In this document: piece after piece, positions 54,665-64,000 of the stretch
How positions within the stretch are numbered: the stretch's first letter is position 1
Layout of the letters: each line of letters begins with the position of its first letter
Source of the DNA: Eriocheir sinensis
Taxonomy: Eukaryota; Arthropoda; Malacostraca; Decapoda; Varunidae
DNA: 64,000 nucleotides
Direction: 5' to 3'
Assembly: GCF_024679095.1 (NCBI RefSeq)
Contig: NC_066517.1
Span: forward strand, 23,051,040 to 23,115,039
The notes under the pieces: generated by a model
Database searches by the model: none
Seen by the model: only the letters and a program-made list of their open reading frames with translations
What the model was told of the DNA's origin: nothing
Translations under genes and position numbers: made by a program

Positions 54665-55200
54665 AGTAGCTTCGTCTTGCCGAGGTTGGGATGGATTGAG
54701 GAAAGACAATATAAAAAAAGATAGTATCGCGTCCCTTCCACGTGAGTCCCGCTGATCCACGTGACTTGCCGGATCGAGGCAGAATCGTGCGGTATTTGCC
54801 GAGTAATCTCTTCTTTGTTTCCCGAAGTGGAGAAACGTCGAAGGAGTGAGGAAAAGCAAGGACATTGAAAGGGATAGTGAAAAGACTCAGTAGTTCCCGT
54901 TAGTCAGAGGCACGCCAGTCCTCGTCGACAAACCGAGAGAGAGAACGATAAAGACAGTAAAGCCAAAGACACAGTTCCCCTTAAAATAAAGCGTCGCACG
55001 AGGGAACAGGTGAATCTCTCAACCTGTCCCGTTTTCCTTTAATTATGGACTGGACGCTGGAGTTTGTGAGCGGTTAGGATCAAGTCAGGATGAGGCGGGG
55101 TGTGAGTGCGTGCGTGCGTGCGTTCATCCCGTAGTAAAGTTATAGAGGCCAGACACGAGTCACCTCACCCACCTCACCTCACCTATACAGAAGTCGTAGT
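54665..55200. other. Non-coding stretch
   Basis: Probably intronic if the 53334 exon belongs to MADD. No repeats or exons are recognised, apart from short GTGAGTGCGTGCGTGCG and ACCTCACC words. Confidence 0.4.
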
Positions 55201-55204
55201 CACA

Positions 55205-56110
55205 CAAGGTGAAGAGAAGGAGCAGAAACAGGAGGCCGAAGAGGAGAAGGCGGCGATGGAGGGAGGGGCAAAGGAGGAGGGAAGGAGATAAAGGGGATGA
55301 GAAAGGGAATGTGATAAAGGAGGAAGGAAGGAAGGAAGGAGATAAAGGGGATGAGAAAGGGAATGTGATAAAGGAGGGAGGAAGGAGATAAAGGGGAATG
55401 TGATTAAGTCCCTCACGTCACCTCACTTCACTTCGATCCGTTTTTCCTCTTGAAGTCTTAAAGTCCCCGTCACATTCAAGTTTCTCCGTCTCACGTCACC
55501 TCACTTCACCTCTCCTCTCCTCTTTAAGTTGTAATCTCACCAAAGTTCCCTCACCTCACTAATTCTCACTTCAAACCGTTTTTTTTTTCTTCTTTCCTTT
55601 TTTCTTTTTTTCCAGTCTTTTCTTCCTTTCCCTTCTTGCTTGTTTTTTTTTGTTTTATTTCCTCCTTTCTCTTCTTTTTTTTCTTTCTTCGTTTCTTCCT
55701 TCCTTCCTTTCTTCCTTTCCTTTCTTGTTTTCATTCTTTCCAACTTTTCTTGTTTTGTTATATCTTATTTCTTTCCTTTCCTTCTTCCTTTCTTCCTTCC
55801 TTCCTTCCAAGTTTTTCTTCCTTTCCCTTTTTGCTTTTTTGTCTTATTTCCTCCTTTCCCTTCCTTTCTTTCTTTCTTCGTTTCTTTCTTCCTTCCTTTC
55901 TTCCTTTCCTTTATTGTTTTCTTCTCTTCGTTTCTCCCTTCTATTCTTTCCCTCCAACCTTTCTTTCTTGTTGTTTTTTTATCTAATTTCTTTCCTTCCC
56001 TTTCTTCCTTTCTTCTCTCTTCCCTTCCCTTCCCTTCCCTTCAGTTCCTTTCCCTTCCCTTCCCTTCCCTTCCCTTCCCTTCCCTTCCTTTCCTTTCTTC
56101 TTTCCTTCCT
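55205..56110. repeat. GGA tract and TTCC-type pyrimidine region
   Basis: GGAGATAAAGGGGATGAGAA repeats twice at 55280-55380. From 55570 to 56110 the + strand is CT-rich with TTCC/CCTT units, ending in (TTCCC)n at about 56025-56095. Confidence 0.9.
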
Positions 56111-56239
56111 GCCAACGACGACACAGACGAGGCGGACGAGGCGGGCGACACTTTAAAGAGTGACGTCAGAAGGGTTGGCAGGCGTGGGCTTGGTCTTGGC
56201 GCTCTGCCCTTTTGCTGGAGGTCCTTAGGTTCATACTTT

Positions 56240-56440
56240 TAAACGGCGCCCAAACACACATACATTTAACAAGGCTTTCGTGGGAGTTTCTGAGCATTTC
56301 CAGAGGTAGTTTTATGACCCTGGTGGTAGTGTGACTCTTCTTCTATACTGTGAACGTAAGGAAACACGCATTAGAACTCCGTATATCTCGTTTTTGGACT
56401 TTGGAAATGGTTGATGTGAGAGATTGAAGCGTCTGATAAA
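56240..56440 (-). mobile_element. MITE family 1, copy 11
   Basis: Reverse copy: AACAAGGCTTTCGTGGGAGT, GACCCTGGTGGTAGTGTGAC, then GGTTGATGTGAGAG and GAAGCGTCTGATAA at the right end. Confidence 0.7.
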
Positions 56441-56512
56441 AAAGCGAGCAATGAATGGCGTACCTTCTTCTCCGCTCTTCCTTTTGTGTGACGTTTCAAG
56501 AATGAGATACTG

Positions 56513-56910
<398 letters not shown>

Positions 56911-56989
56911 ATGTGATAAGCTTCCCCGTGAGTCCTTGGGGTTGGATGCTGTTACCGAGGAAGAGTTCTCGGTAGTTAAAGGAGAGAGA

Positions 56990-57670
56990 AGGAGAGAAAG
57001 GAAGGAAGGAAGGAAGAGAGGAAAAGAAGAGAGGAAAGAAAGAAAGAAAAGGTTGGAAGAAGTAGATGGGACATTAATTAGAAGGGAGGACAGAAAAGAA
57101 GAAATGAGAGGAAGGAAGGAAGGAAGGAAAGAAGGAAGGGGTTGAAAGGAGAGAATGGAAAGTAGGAAACAAACAGTGGGAGACGGAAGGAGAGGAAGGA
57201 TGCAAAGAAGGAAGAAAGGAAGGAAGGAAGGTTGAAAGAAAGAAAAAGAAAAAAAAAGATTGGAAAGTAGAAACGGGAATGAGAAAACAAGAAAAGAAAG
57301 TAAGAAATTAGAGGAAGAAAATATTAGAAGGAAAGAATGAGAAGGAAGGAAATAAGAAGAGAAACCACGAAAGAAAAGGAAGAAAGGAAAGAAGAAAGGA
57401 AGGAAGGAAGGAAGGTTGAAAGAAAGAAAAGAAAAAAAAGATTGGAAAGTAGAAACGGGAAGGAGAAAACAAGAAAAGAAAGTAAGAGATTAGAGGAAGA
57501 AAATATTAGAAGGAAAGAATGAGAAGGAAGGAAATAAGAAGAGAAACCACGAAAGAAAGGGAAGAAAGGAAGGAAGGAAGGAAGGAAGGAATTAAAGAAG
57601 AGAAGAAAACGAGAATGGAAGGAAAATAAAGAAAGAAAAATAGGAAAGAGGAAAAACAGTTGGAAGAGAA
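56990..57670. repeat. GGAA/GAAA purine minisatellite
   Basis: AGAGGAAGAAAATATTAGAA with GAATGAGAAGGAAGGAAATA occurs twice about 185 bp apart (about 57310 and 57493). The rest is (GGAA)n-like. Confidence 0.85.
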
Positions 57671-57671
57671 G

Positions 57672-57722
57672 AAAACATACGAACATAAGAACTTAAGAAC
57701 ATCGGGAGGCTGCAAGAGGCCA
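57672..57722 (-). mobile_element. CR1-like LINE 3'-end relic
   Basis: Reversed, it reads GGCCTCTTGCAGCCTCC followed by GTTCTTAAGTTCTTATG, matching the 3' end of the LINE at 11870-12614 (GGCCTCTTGCAGACTCC plus the TTCTTATG tail). Confidence 0.65.
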
Positions 57723-57734
57723 GAGAAAGAGGAA

Positions 57735-57815
57735 AAGGAAGACATAGTTCATAATAGAATCTAATACCCTTCTTAATCCTCTTATTGGCGTATCATTGGG
57801 ACTCGAACCTTTAGA
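57735..57815 (-). mobile_element. SINE family 2, 5' tRNA-like part
   Basis: Reversed, it contains a B box (GGTTCGAGTCCC) followed by AATGATACGCCAATAAGAGG and AAGAAGGGTATTAGATTCTA. The same segment lies at 60007-60077, joined there to the SINE 2 body. Confidence 0.6.
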
Positions 57816-57965
57816 CTGCGTGGAGGGAAAAGAAGGAGGAGGAGGAAGAAGAGGAGGAGGAGGAAGAGAAACACGGAGGGAGATCAAATTCCTTCCTCTT
57901 CGTATCTTAATCTTTTTCTAATCGTCTCTGATCCTTCTTCTTCTTTTTCTTCATCCTCGTGTTAT

Positions 57966-58741
<776 letters not shown>

Positions 58742-58919
58742 GTATAGCGTAGCGTTAGACAGACAGGTTGAAAACAAAGGAAGACATTAATATGATGGAT
58801 GCGAGGTCGAGGGGGGGAGGCTTCGCTGGGCCGGGCGGAAACAGGAGCTGGGGGCTGTTTGGCACGCACCGCTGTGTCTGCCGTGCGCCGTAATGAACCC
58901 CCGCCAGCGTCATTATGGG

Positions 58920-59570
58920 CCAGAGTGTCGCTATAATGAACCTGGCAACGTAGCCCAGCATTACCTAACGAAATTTAACTATAATGAAGTAGATGTGAAC
59001 CCGAGAACCTACCTTAACATTGCGTAACGAAATTTAACCATCATAAGCGAACCTGTTAACCTAGCCTAACATTACCTAACGAAATTTAGCTATAATGAAC
59101 TAGATGTGAACCCGAGAACCTAGCCTAACATTGCCCTACGAAACTGAACTATCATAAGCGAACCTGATAACCTAGCCTAACATTACCTAACGAAATTGAA
59201 CTAGGCCTATAATGAGCGAACCTGATAACCTAGCCTAACATTACCTAACGAAATTGAACTATTTTAAGCGAACCTGACAACGTAGCCTAACATATACCTA
59301 ACGAAATTTAGCGATAATGAACTAGATATGAACTTGATAACCTAGCCTGACATTACCTAACAAAATTTAACTATAATGAAAGATATAGGAGCCTGAGACC
59401 ATAATCCTAACATTGCCTAACGAAATTTAACGATAATAAACGAACCTATCAACCTGACCCACTATTACCTAACGAAATTCAACTATAATAAACTAGAAAT
59501 GACCCTGACAGCGTGTTTAGTATAATATTACTTAACGAAATTTACTGTAATGAACTATAAATGATTCTGA
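58920..59570. repeat. 60-65 bp CCTAAC-containing tandem repeat, about ten copies
   Basis: The unit is AACCTAGCCTAACATTACCT, then AACGAAATTTAACTATAATG, then a short AACCTGA block. Each unit carries two CCTAAC words close to the telomere pentamer, but the array is far more complex than telomeric DNA. Confidence 0.85.
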
Positions 59571-59599
59571 AAACTCGCCTAATCTTCCTTGTGGCCAAA

Positions 59600-59880
59600 G
59601 TAGAATTAAAATATCAGTTATGTTTTGTGTGCTTACGAATGGTACGAGAAATGAAAGGAAGAAAAAACGAAAGATAGGAACGAGGAAAAACAGTTTGAAG
59701 AGGAGAAAAGGAAACGGAAGAGACATTGTAAAAAAAAAATGGAATGAAAATATCAGTTATGTTTTGTGTGCTTACGAATGGTACGAGAAATGAAAGGAAG
59801 AAAGGAAGAAAGAAAGATAGGAACGAGGAAAAACAGTTTGAAGAGGAGAAAAGGAAACGGGAGAGACATTGTAAAAAAAA
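59600..59880. repeat. About 140-bp tandem duplication
   Basis: AAAATATCAGTTATGTTTTG, TGTGCTTACGAATGGTACGA and AGGAACGAGGAAAAACAGTT occur twice in tandem, ending at the poly-A next to the SINE. Confidence 0.85.
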
Positions 59881-59892
59881 AAAAAAAAAAAA

Positions 59893-60077
59893 AAAAAATT
59901 CGGCCACCTCTTTTAATTCTTTTTAGGAGCAGCGAGTAGCGGGCTTTTTTTATTAGTTTCCTTTTTTGTGTGCCCTTGAGCTGTCTCCTTTGTTGTAAAA
60001 AAATTAGTTCACAGCAAGATCTAATACCCTTCTTAATCTCCTCATTGGCGTATCAGTGGGACTCGAACCTTGGGCCG
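59893..60077 (-). mobile_element. SINE family 2, most complete copy
   Basis: Reversed, it runs from a tRNA-like B box (GGTTCGAGTCCCACTGATAC) through GGGTATTAGATCTTGCTG into the body (ACAACAAAGGAGACAGCTCA, AAAGCCCGCTACTCGCTGCT, AGAGGTGGCCGAA), and is flanked on the left of the + strand by poly-A. This copy shows that the separate 5' and 3' pieces elsewhere belong to one SINE. The A box is lost at the junction with the neighbouring MITE. Confidence 0.7.
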
Positions 60078-60295
60078 TATGACTAAACATTTTGTCGCTT
60101 AAGTTCACCTATTTGCCAAGGCTTTCCTAGGACGATTGAGCATTTCCAGGAGTAGTTTTTTTGACCTGATGGTAGATTGTCCCTTCTTCAGTACCATGAA
60201 CCTAAGGAAACACTCATTAGAACCCGTCTGACCCCCTCTTTGACCTTTAAAAAGAGTTGATATGAAAAGCGAACGTGGCTTATAATCCCAACAGA
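60073..60295 (-). mobile_element. MITE family 1, copy 12
   Basis: Reverse copy with left end GGGCCGTATGACTAAACATT, the core (AAGGCTTTCCTAGGACG, CAGTACCATGAACC) and a right end near GGCTTATAATCCC. It abuts the SINE on the left and a family 3 MITE on the right. Confidence 0.7.
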
Positions 60296-60305
60296 CTGCA
60301 TCTTA

Positions 60306-60548
60306 GGGCCAGTTTCACAGTTCCCCATGATGGGTTAGTAAGCTCCCAAACCAATACCAGAGCCTTCGAAATTTCCTTGTATAGTGTCTGGTGATTATAT
60401 TTAAGTTCACAAATTTGATGAAACTATACAGGAAAAGTCTTGTGTATTTAGTGTGGCATCGAAGACCTCCCCATTTTGGATTGTATGGGATTCTATAGTT
60501 TGGTTCGGGCTGTTACGAAGACACTGTGTTGGACTGTGAAATCGGCTC
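60306..60548 (+). mobile_element. MITE family 3 (Harbinger-like), copy 3
   Basis: A 243-bp element with inverted ends GGGCCAGTTTCACAGTTC and GACTGTGAAATCGGCTC, flanked by TTA on both sides (60303-60305 and 60549-60551). It lies about 50 bp upstream of the MADD coding exon, close to its 3' splice site. Confidence 0.88.
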
Positions 60549-60599
60549 TTAATATCTGAGTAGTGTCTGATGTGCGGCTGTCCTTTGTTCTCAGGGGCC

Positions 60600-60734
60600 A
60601 TGGATGCGCAGCGGAGGCAGTTGTGTCCTCGCCTGGTGGACTACCTCGTGGTGGTGGGGGCCAGGACACCGGGGCGCGCCGCACCCGTCCAGCCTCCGGA
60701 GCTCCTGCGACGCTACCCGCCAGACGACCACAAG
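60600..60734 (+). CDS. MADD: MADD (Rab3 guanine exchange factor), first coding exon
   Basis: The exon runs 60595-60734. The acceptor is TCCTTTGTTCTCAG, five bases of 5' UTR precede ATG (GGGCCATGG, a strong initiation context), and it ends after 45 codons in phase 0 at a GTGAGC donor. The residues QLCPRLVDYLVVVGAR and PELLRRYPPDDH match the highly conserved N-terminus of MADD/Rab3-GEP, the start of its upstream DENN (uDENN) region. The family protein (Drosophila Rab3-GEF, C. elegans AEX-3) exchanges GDP for GTP on Rab3 and Rab27 and acts in synaptic vesicle traffic. The rest of the protein lies beyond the window. DENND4/5 relatives lack this exact N-terminal signature, so the call is firm. Confidence 0.92.
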
Positions 60735-60760
60735 GTGAGCAGCGGCGGCCTTACCTGTAC

Positions 60761-60950
60761 CACCGTTGCCAGATTGTCGTACTCAGAGCATAGTATTTAC
60801 CGGTTTCTGACGCCTAACTATTGCCAAGGAACATCAGAATCTAACTCTTTTAACGATAACTATAAATGAGTGTAGTTTTTGGAGCCCAGAAGACAGTTTG
60901 GGGGTAGGAAGTCGGGAAATATAATCGGCTGGGTACGACAATCTGGCAAC
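60761..60950. mobile_element. MITE family 2, copy 3, in the first MADD intron
   Basis: Inverted ends CCGTTGCCAGATTGTCGTAC and GTACGACAATCTGGCAAC, about 190 bp. TTACCTGTA occurs immediately outside both ends (60751-60759 and 60952-60960) and may be a target-site duplication, which would suggest a hAT-type element. The other copies show no such duplication, so the superfamily is open. It lies only 17-26 bp after the exon donor. Confidence 0.75.
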
Positions 60951-61129
60951 ATTACCTGTATGCCATCACCTGTACATTCGTTTCCTTTCCACCTTGATTG
61001 TATACCTTTATTACCTTTCTCTTTTCCACCTCTCTACCTGCCTTTCTTTGTTGACTTTCTCTTATTCCACCTCCTGTGTATTACCTCCATAGAACTCTTG
61101 TGACACACTATATATAATGAGTATCCTTC

Positions 61130-61655
61130 ACCACCTGTCAACACCTGTATTCTATGACTCTACTTGTGCTCTTTATGTTAGTTTACGTGTTTACATCTTT
61201 GTCTTATATCTGTACTACCTGTTTATATTACCTGTACGACTTTTCTAGCCCCTGAAACACCTGTCAACACCTGTATTCTATTGATTCTACCTGTGTTCTT
61301 TATATTAATTATACGTGTTTATATCTTTCTCTTATATCTGTAATACCTGTTTCTATCACCTGTACGACTTTTCTAGCCCCTGAAACACCTGTCAACACCT
61401 GTATTCTATGACTCTACTTGTGCTCTTTATGTTAGTTTACGTGTTTATGTCTTTTTCTTATATCCGTACTACCTGTTTCTATCACCTGTACGACTTTTCT
61501 AGCCCCTGAAACACCTGTCAACACCTGTATATTCTATTGATTCTACTTGTGCTCTCTATGTTAGTTTACGTGTTTATGTCTTTTTCTTATATCTGTAATA
61601 CCTGTTTCTACCACCTGTACGACTTTTCTACCCCCTGGACGACATACACAAATTA
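61130..61655. repeat. About 125-bp intronic tandem repeat, four copies
   Basis: CCCCTGAAACACCTGTCAAC recurs at about 61251, 61377 and 61503. The unit also has TTCTATGACTCTACTTGTGC and CACCTGTACGACTTTTCTAG. Confidence 0.9.
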
Positions 61656-61899
61656 GAACGACTTTTTCCCAACATGTTTATTCTAAGGACTTGACTTGTA
61701 CTTCGCATATTACTCTTACTTCGCTCGTCTTTTTTTTTTTTATATATACTAGTACGACCTCCTCTTTATCACCTGTACGACTTTCCAATTACCTGAGCAA
61801 CACTGGGACTAGTCTTCTTCAACACCTGTATTTTATGGCGTTCACTTTCACTACATTTACTTCTTTACGTCTTCCTGCCATACCTGTGTGACCACCTTC

Positions 61900-62545
61900 T
61901 TATCACCTGTGCGGCTGTCCAATCACCTGAACGACACACCTGACACTACATTAGGCTTCCTTGCACACCTGTATTTAGTGGACTATTTTTACCCTGCATG
62001 TCACTCTACACCTTTGCGTCTTCCTGCCTTACCTGTACTATAATTTTCTTACCTGTACGACTTTCCAATCACCTGAACGACACACCTGACACTACATTAG
62101 GCTTCCTTGCACACCTGTATTCTGAGGACTATTTTTACCCTGCATGTCACTCTACACCTTTGCGTCTTCCTGCCTTACCTGTACTATAATTTTCTTACCT
62201 GTACGACTTTCCAATCACCTGAACGACACACCTGACACTACATTAGGCTTCCTCGCACACCTGTATTTAGTGGACTATTTTTACCTTACATGTCACTCTA
62301 CACCTTTGCGTCTTCCTGCCTTACCTGTACTATAATTTTCATACCTGTACGACTTTCCAAACACCTGAACGACACACCTGACACTACATTATGCTTCCTT
62401 GCACACCTGTATTCTGAGGACTATTTTTACCCTGCATGTCACTCTACACCTTTGCGTCTTCCTGCCTTACCTGTACTATAATTTTCTTACCTGTACGACT
62501 TTCCAAACACCTGAACGACACTGGGACTAGTCTTCTCCAACACCT
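61900..62545. repeat. 146-bp intronic tandem repeat, more than four copies
   Basis: ATGTCACTCTACACCTTTGC recurs at about 61998, 62144, 62290 and 62436, an exact 146-bp period. The unit contains CTTACCTGTACGACTTTCCA, AACGACACACCTGACACTAC and CCTGCCTTACCTGTACTATA. Near-identical copies. Confidence 0.95.
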
Positions 62546-62619
62546 GTATGTCATGGACTTTATTTTTTCTACCTTCTTTACTTCTATACGTCTTCTGGTC
62601 ATACCTGTAGAGTCTTCTT

Positions 62620-63090
62620 ATTACCTGTGCGACTTTCCAATCACCTGTCCGACCTACCTGACACTATATTGGGTTTCCTTGCACACCTGTATACTAGGAA
62701 CTCTAATTTAACCCTACGTGTCAATACTACACCTTCACATCTTCCTGCTTTACCTGTACCATCGTTTAATTACCTGTACGACTTTCCAATCACCTGTCCG
62801 ACCTACCTGACAGTATATTGGGTTTCCTTGCACACCTGTATACTAGGAAATTTAACCCTACGTGTCAATATACTACTCACACTTCACATCTTCCTGCTTT
62901 ACCTGTACCATCGTTTAATTACCTGTGCGACTTTCCAATCACCTGTCCGACCTACCTGACAGTATATTGGGTTTCCTTGCACACCTGTATACTAGGAACT
63001 GTAATTTAACCCTACGTGTCAATACTACACCTTCACATCTTCCTGCTTTACCTGTACCATCGTTTAATTACCTGTACGACTTTCCAATTA
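62620..63090. repeat. About 175-bp intronic tandem repeat, three copies
   Basis: AATCACCTGTCCGACCTACC and TATTGGGTTTCCTTGCACAC recur at about 62640, 62790 and 62938. It is derived from the same ancestral unit as the 146-bp array (shared CACCTGTACGACTTTCCAAT). Confidence 0.9.
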
Positions 63091-63439
63091 CCTGAGCAAC
63101 AGTGGGACGACTCTTCTTCAACACCTTAATTTTCTGGACTACTTTTACTCTCCATGTTACTATTACTACTTCACGTTATCCTTCTATACCTGTGCTATCA
63201 TTTTTTTTTACCTGTAAGACTTTCTATCACCTGAGGGACCCTGTCTGACACACTGGGGCGGGTTTAGCGTAATACCTGTGCATTGTAGACTCCCCTCATG
63301 TATTCCGTGTCACCGTCACACCTGTGCTACCTGTGTGTATCACCTGTATGACACCTGTTTATCCCCAGCACACTTACCTGTCACCTCACGACCTGTATGA
63401 TAGTGGAAAAAGAAATGGAAGTTAGATAGAAGGAACACG

Positions 63440-63442
<3 letters not shown>

Positions 63443-63519
<77 letters not shown>

Positions 63520-63900
63520 GAGAGACGAGAGAAAAGAAGGAAAGAAAGAAAGAAAGGGAAAGAGAAAGAAATAGAGAAAAAGAGAAAGAAATAAAGAAAA
63601 GGAGAAAATGACATAGATAAACAGATTGGTAATTAGATAGATAGATAGATAAAGAGAAAGTAAAACAAGAGAAAAAAAAGAGAAGGAAATTGAGAAAAAA
63701 GAAAGGAAAAGGGAAAGAAATACAGAAAAGGAGAAAATGACATAGATAAACAGATAAATAATTAGATAGATAGATAGATAAAGAGAGAGAAAGAAAAACA
63801 AGAGAAAAAAAAGAGAAAGAAATTAAGAAAAAGAAAGGAAAAGAGAAAATTACATAGATAGATACATAGATAGATAGATAGATAGAGAAAGTAGATGAAC
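63443..63900. repeat. GA microsatellite and GAAA/GATA repeats
   Basis: (GA)n at about 63443-63519. A duplicated block of about 130 bp follows, containing AAGGAGAAAATGACATAGAT and TAAACAGAT with (GATA)n, at 63597 and 63727. Confidence 0.95.
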
Positions 63901-63961
63901 TCCTATAGGATACACAGGATACGACAGGATAGGAAGCACTAGGATGGACAAGCTAAGACTA

Positions 63962-64000
63962 ACCTAATCCCCTATTCCTTCCGCTCCTTCGCTCCTGCAG
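63962..64000 (+). other. MADD: 3' splice site of the next MADD exon
   Basis: The window ends in CCTATTCCTTCCGCTCCTTC followed by GCTCCTGCAG. This is a pyrimidine tract with a terminal CAG, so the next MADD exon probably starts at the first base outside the window. The intron would be 3266 bp (60735-64000). Confidence 0.6.

Overview
This is a nuclear genome window from an animal, most likely a decapod crustacean and perhaps a crab. Four things point there. Interstitial TTAGG/CCTAA arrays match the arthropod telomere repeat. Di- and trinucleotide microsatellites are extremely abundant. tRNA-derived SINEs, a CR1-like LINE end and many short inverted-repeat transposons are scattered throughout. 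The few genes are split by long introns. There is no bacterial-style gene organisation, and most long open frames are simply stop-free translations of repeats.

Two protein-coding loci can be supported, both on the + strand. The first lies at 22051-28211. Three consecutive phase-0 exons (22051-22143, 25294-25419, 26964-28211) encode at least 488 residues; the N-terminus was not found. The protein has a D/E-rich region, a winged-helix domain resembling the RFX DNA-binding domain, a TAZ-like zinc-finger domain resembling CBP/p300, and three 13-residue Pro/Ser repeats. I know of no named family with this architecture, and it is the best candidate here for something undescribed. The second locus is the 5' end of MADD (Rab3 GDP/GTP exchange factor, DENN family). 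Its first coding exon is 60600-60734, a candidate non-coding exon lies at 53334-53640, and the next 3' splice site sits exactly at the end of the window. A CpG-rich block at 43700-44450 with CRE-, NRF1- and X-box-like sites is a possible promoter upstream of it.

Layout: 1-5100 microsatellites and MITEs; 5100-16500 tandem repeats, more MITEs, a 5'-truncated CR1-like LINE (11870-12614) and telomere-like repeats; 16500-19200 a 1163-bp Harbinger-like element inserted in an open frame, and a piggyBac-like MITE; 19200-22050 purine/pyrimidine tracts and a MITE; 22050-28211 the RFX/TAZ-like gene, with an 85-bp satellite in its first intron; 28212-37500 less repetitive DNA with SINEs and MITEs; 37500-53300 dense microsatellites and minisatellites; 53300-64000 the MADD 5' region, with MITEs and intronic minisatellites.

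Several transposons are defined to the base by target-site duplications: TTA or ATT (Harbinger-like), TTAA (piggyBac-like), TA (pogo/Tigger-like) and a 9-bp duplication (SINE). Several minisatellites have clearly grown from pieces of these transposons.
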